A DNA stretch of 16,893 nucleotides. Origin: Lachnospiraceae bacterium (GTDB lineage: Bacteria; Bacillota_A; Clostridia; Lachnospirales; Lachnospiraceae). This document shows positions 14,712 to 16,893 of the stretch, piece after piece (position 1 is the stretch's first letter; the number at the start of each line of letters is the position of its first letter). The stretch is taken from assembly GCA_024699595.1 (NCBI GenBank), contig JAILPG010000046.1:1-16893 (forward strand), read 5' to 3'. The notes beneath the pieces were generated by a model. That model ran no database searches and was not told the DNA's origin. It saw only the letters and a program-made list of their open reading frames with translations. The position numbers were made by a program, and so were the translations under genes.

Positions 14712-16367
14712 ATGTGTTCGATCTTTGGTTACTGTGAAAAAGGCGCGGACATAGATACGATCAAAAGAGCACTTGCAAAAACACATTCAAGAGGACCTGA
14801 TGCAAGAAGGATCGTAGATACGAAAAACGGATGGCTCGGATTTAACAGACTGTCTATCATGGGGCTTACGGAAAACGGAATGCAGCCCTTTGCCTATGGT
14901 AACAAAAAGACCCTGAAATTTTCAAATGAGAACACTGAGGACGACACAGTCCGAAAGAAGCCTGAAGGCTCCGAACTCCTGCTTGTATGCAACGGAGAAG
15001 TATACGGCTTCAGACCTCTGAAGGATGAGCTTATTACAAAGGGATATGAGTTCATAAGTGATTCGGACTGTGAGATACTTCCGGCACTCTATGAAGAGTA
15101 CGGCTGCGATATGTTTGCAATGCTTGATGCTGAATATGCACTCATCCTTTATGATGCAAGGACAGATGAATATATTGCAGCAAGGGATCCGATAGGGATA
15201 AGGCCAATGTATTATGGGATCACAAAGGATGGAACCCATGTATTTGCATCGGAGCCTAAGAACCTTACAGAACTTGCGGATAAGATATATCCCTTCCCTC
15301 CGGGCCATTATTTTAAGGACGGGAAGTTTATTAAATACCGCGATATGTCAGAGGTGAGCTCCTATACGGGAAGAGATTTTGAAAAGATCACTGAGAATAT
15401 ACACGATCTGCTCGTCGCAGGAGTAAAAAAACGTCTTGATTCGGATACAACGGTCGGGTTCCTACTTTCGGGAGGCCTCGATTCCTCGCTTGTATGCGGT
15501 ATAGCTGCAAAGATGTCGGATGCACCGCTTAAGACCTGGTCGATCGGCATGGACATCGATGCGATCGATCTGAAATATGCCAGAGAGGTAGCCGACTATA
15601 TACATTCCGATCATCATGAGGTGATCATTTCCGAAAAGGATGTGCTTGATGCACTTGATGAGGTAATAGAGGCACTCGGTACTTACGATATCACGACGAT
15701 CAGGGCTTCGATAGGAATGTATCTCGTATGCAAAGCGATCCATGAAAACTCTGATGTCAGGGTCATCCTTACCGGAGAGATATCGGATGAGATCTTCGGA
15801 TACAAATATACGGACTTTGCTCCGGATGAGGAGGAGTTCCAGAAGGAAGCCGAGAAGAGGATTAGAGAGATACATATGTATGATGTGCTGAGAGCCGACC
15901 GCTGCATAAGCGTTAACTCGCTCGAAGCAAGAGTACCTTTCGGAGATCTCGATTTTGTAGAGTACTGTATGTCGATAGATCCCTTCATGAAGATGAACCG
16001 CTACGGCAAAGGCAAGTATCTTCTTCGTAAGGCATTTGAAAAGGATGAACTGATCCCCGAGAGCATTTTATGGAGGGAAAAAGCAGCTTTTTCGGATGCG
16101 GTGGGGCACTCGCTTAAGGATGATCTTGTAAAGCTTGCGGAAAGGACATATTCGGATGCGGAATATGAAGAAGGCATCAAAAAGTATGATCACGCAAGAC
16201 CTTTTACAAAGGAATCGCTTTTGTACAGGGATATCTTTGAAAAGTATTATCCAGGTCAGTCGGAGATGGTAGTCGATTTCTGGATGCCGAACAAAAACTG
16301 GGAGGGCTGTGATGTCAAGGATCCCTCAGCCCGTGTCCTTTCCAATTACGGAGAAAGCGGAAAATAA
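14712..16367 (+). CDS. asnB: Asparagine synthetase B, glutamine-hydrolysing
   Basis: This 551-residue cytoplasmic enzyme makes asparagine from aspartate, ATP and glutamine. The N-terminal glutaminase domain (about 1-200) starts MCSIFG, so Cys2 becomes the N-terminal nucleophile. Arg46 (GFNRLSI), the NGEVYG motif at 94-99 and SDSDCEIL match the glutamine site. The synthetase domain has the PP-loop SGGLDSS at 253-259, TYDITTIRAS, LTGEISDEIFG and NSLEARVPFGD. Overall length is close to E. coli AsnB (554). Compared with that protein as I recall it, there is an extra segment of about 20 residues near 64-87 in the glutaminase domain, and a shorter C-terminus. It is preceded by its own promoter and terminator leader and followed by a glutamine synthetase, forming a nitrogen assimilation pair. 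Confidence 0.96.
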   Translation: MCSIFGYCEKGADIDTIKRALAKTHSRGPDARRIVDTKNGWLGFNRLSIMGLTENGMQPFAYGNKKTLKFSNENTEDDTVRKKPEGSELLLVCNGEVYGFRPLKDELITKGYEFISDSDCEILPALYEEYGCDMFAMLDAEYALILYDARTDEYIAARDPIGIRPMYYGITKDGTHVFASEPKNLTELADKIYPFPPGHYFKDGKFIKYRDMSEVSSYTGRDFEKITENIHDLLVAGVKKRLDSDTTVGFLLSGGLDSSLVCGIAAKMSDAPLKTWSIGMDIDAIDLKYAREVADYIHSDHHEVIISEKDVLDALDEVIEALGTYDITTIRASIGMYLVCKAIHENSDVRVILTGEISDEIFGYKYTDFAPDEEEFQKEAEKRIREIHMYDVLRADRCISVNSLEARVPFGDLDFVEYCMSIDPFMKMNRYGKGKYLLRKAFEKDELIPESILWREKAAFSDAVGHSLKDDLVKLAERTYSDAEYEEGIKKYDHARPFTKESLLYRDIFEKYYPGQSEMVVDFWMPNKNWEGCDVKDPSARVLSNYGESGK

Positions 16368-16378
16368 ATGCAGACAGG

Positions 16379-16417
16379 CAGTCCCGGCCCCCTCATAGTG
16401 GGATATAAACGGGACTG
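16379..16417 (+). other. Hairpin between asnB and glnA
   Basis: CAGTCCCG (16379-16386) and CGGGACTG (16410-16417) form a perfect 8-bp stem. A weaker inner CCC/GGG stem is possible. No U-run follows, so it is not a normal terminator; it may be an mRNA processing or regulatory structure. Confidence 0.5.
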
Positions 16418-16471
16418 AATAACAATAGATGAATGTAGATTAAAAGCTTCAAAGGCAGAAGGAGGAAGAGT

Positions 16472-16893
16472 ATGGAAAAACAGAATGTACCGGAACTGTT
16501 TGGTTCAATGGTTTTTGATGACAGGGTGATGAGATCACGCCTTTCGGCGGATGTATATAATTCGCTGAGAAAGACTATCGATGAGAATGCAAGGCTTGAT
16601 GAGGATGTTGCAGAGGCTGTTGCAGCGGAGATGAGAGACTGGGCTGTGGAACACGGAGCAACACATTTCACTCACTGGTTCCAGCCGCTTACCGGAGTTA
16701 CCGCAGAGAAGCATGACAGCTTTATCACACCTTCACCTGACGGCGGAGTGATAATGGAGTTTTCCGGCAAGGAACTCATAAAGGGAGAGCCTGATGCATC
16801 TTCATTCCCGTCGGGAGGACTCAGGGCAACCTTTGAGGCAAGAGGATATACGGCATGGGATCCCACATCCTATGCATTTATCAAGGATCATAC
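16472..16893 (+). CDS. glnA: Glutamine synthetase type III, N-terminal part, runs off window
   Basis: About 140 codons are visible. The N-terminus ([20 protein letters not shown]) and the segments [24 protein letters not shown] and [17 protein letters not shown] are characteristic of type III (GlnN) glutamine synthetase, a roughly 700-residue enzyme found in Clostridia and Bacteroidetes that makes glutamine from glutamate, ammonia and ATP. GGAGGA (16461-16466) lies 5 bp before the ATG. The catalytic C-terminal portion is outside the window. It is 104 bp after asnB and probably shares its promoter, with the hairpin at 16379-16417 between them. Confidence 0.94.
   Translation, partial: MEKQNVPELFGSMVFDDRVMRSRLSADVYNSLRKTIDENARLDEDVAEAVAAEMRDWAVEHGATHFTHWFQPLTGVTAEKHDSFITPSPDGGVIMEFSGKELIKGEPDASSFPSGGLRATFEARGYTAWDPTSYAFIKDH

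Noticed and set aside
14642..14737. 31-codon open frame starting in the asnB leader and running through the terminator into asnB
   Set aside because: The nearest purine-rich site (AAAGG) is only 2 bp from the ATG, too close to serve it, and the frame ends inside the asnB coding region. It is probably chance.

Overview
This window is about 16.9 kb of single-direction (+ strand) coding DNA. It most resembles a chromosome segment from an anaerobic Gram-positive of class Clostridia, probably family Lachnospiraceae (a rumen or gut type such as Butyrivibrio or Roseburia). The evidence is strong GGAGG ribosome sites, moderate G+C with frequent ATA and AGA/AGG codons, a lipobox-type sugar-binding protein with an Ala/Thr/Pro/Asp linker, a rhamnulokinase-type kinase next to FucA/FucU-like proteins, and a type III glutamine synthetase beside asnB. 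The genus is inference. No tRNA, rRNA, CRISPR, transposase or phage gene was seen. No gene-free stretch exceeds 300 bp; the longest is 9373-9633.

Region 1 (1-9372) is a tightly packed sugar or polyol uptake and catabolism operon. In order it holds the 3' part of a xylulokinase-like FGGY kinase, a GatD-like zinc dehydrogenase, an aldo/keto reductase, a GatZ/KbaZ-family protein without its usual GatY/KbaY partner, and a ribose-type ABC importer (permease, double ATPase, second permease, lipoprotein binding protein). GatD and GatZ together point to galactitol/tagatose-type chemistry. The most economical reading is conversion through tagatose-6-phosphate to fructose-6-phosphate, with the GatZ-like protein acting as a 4-epimerase. 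That is inference from family knowledge.

Region 2 (9373-9633) is an intergenic block holding three successive hairpins with related apical stems, a 16-bp direct repeat about 99 bp apart, and a separate intrinsic terminator just upstream of the next gene.

Region 3 (9634-13780) is a 6-deoxyhexose branch: fucose mutarotase (FucU), an unrecognised 145-residue protein, rhamnulokinase (RhaB), a class II FucA-like aldolase with an odd Cys-rich tail, and an AEC-family permease. FucU would interconvert sugar anomers, RhaB would phosphorylate the ketose, and the aldolase would split it to DHAP and lactaldehyde, which the upstream reductase could reduce. No isomerase (FucI/RhaA) is in the window.

Region 4 (13924-16893) changes theme. 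An unrecognised 206-residue protein is followed by a nitrogen module: glutamine-dependent asparagine synthetase (asnB) and the start of a type III glutamine synthetase. asnB has a clear sigma-A-type promoter, a possible TACA-N2-TGTA operator inside it, and a strong intrinsic terminator in its leader, so expression is probably controlled by attenuation.
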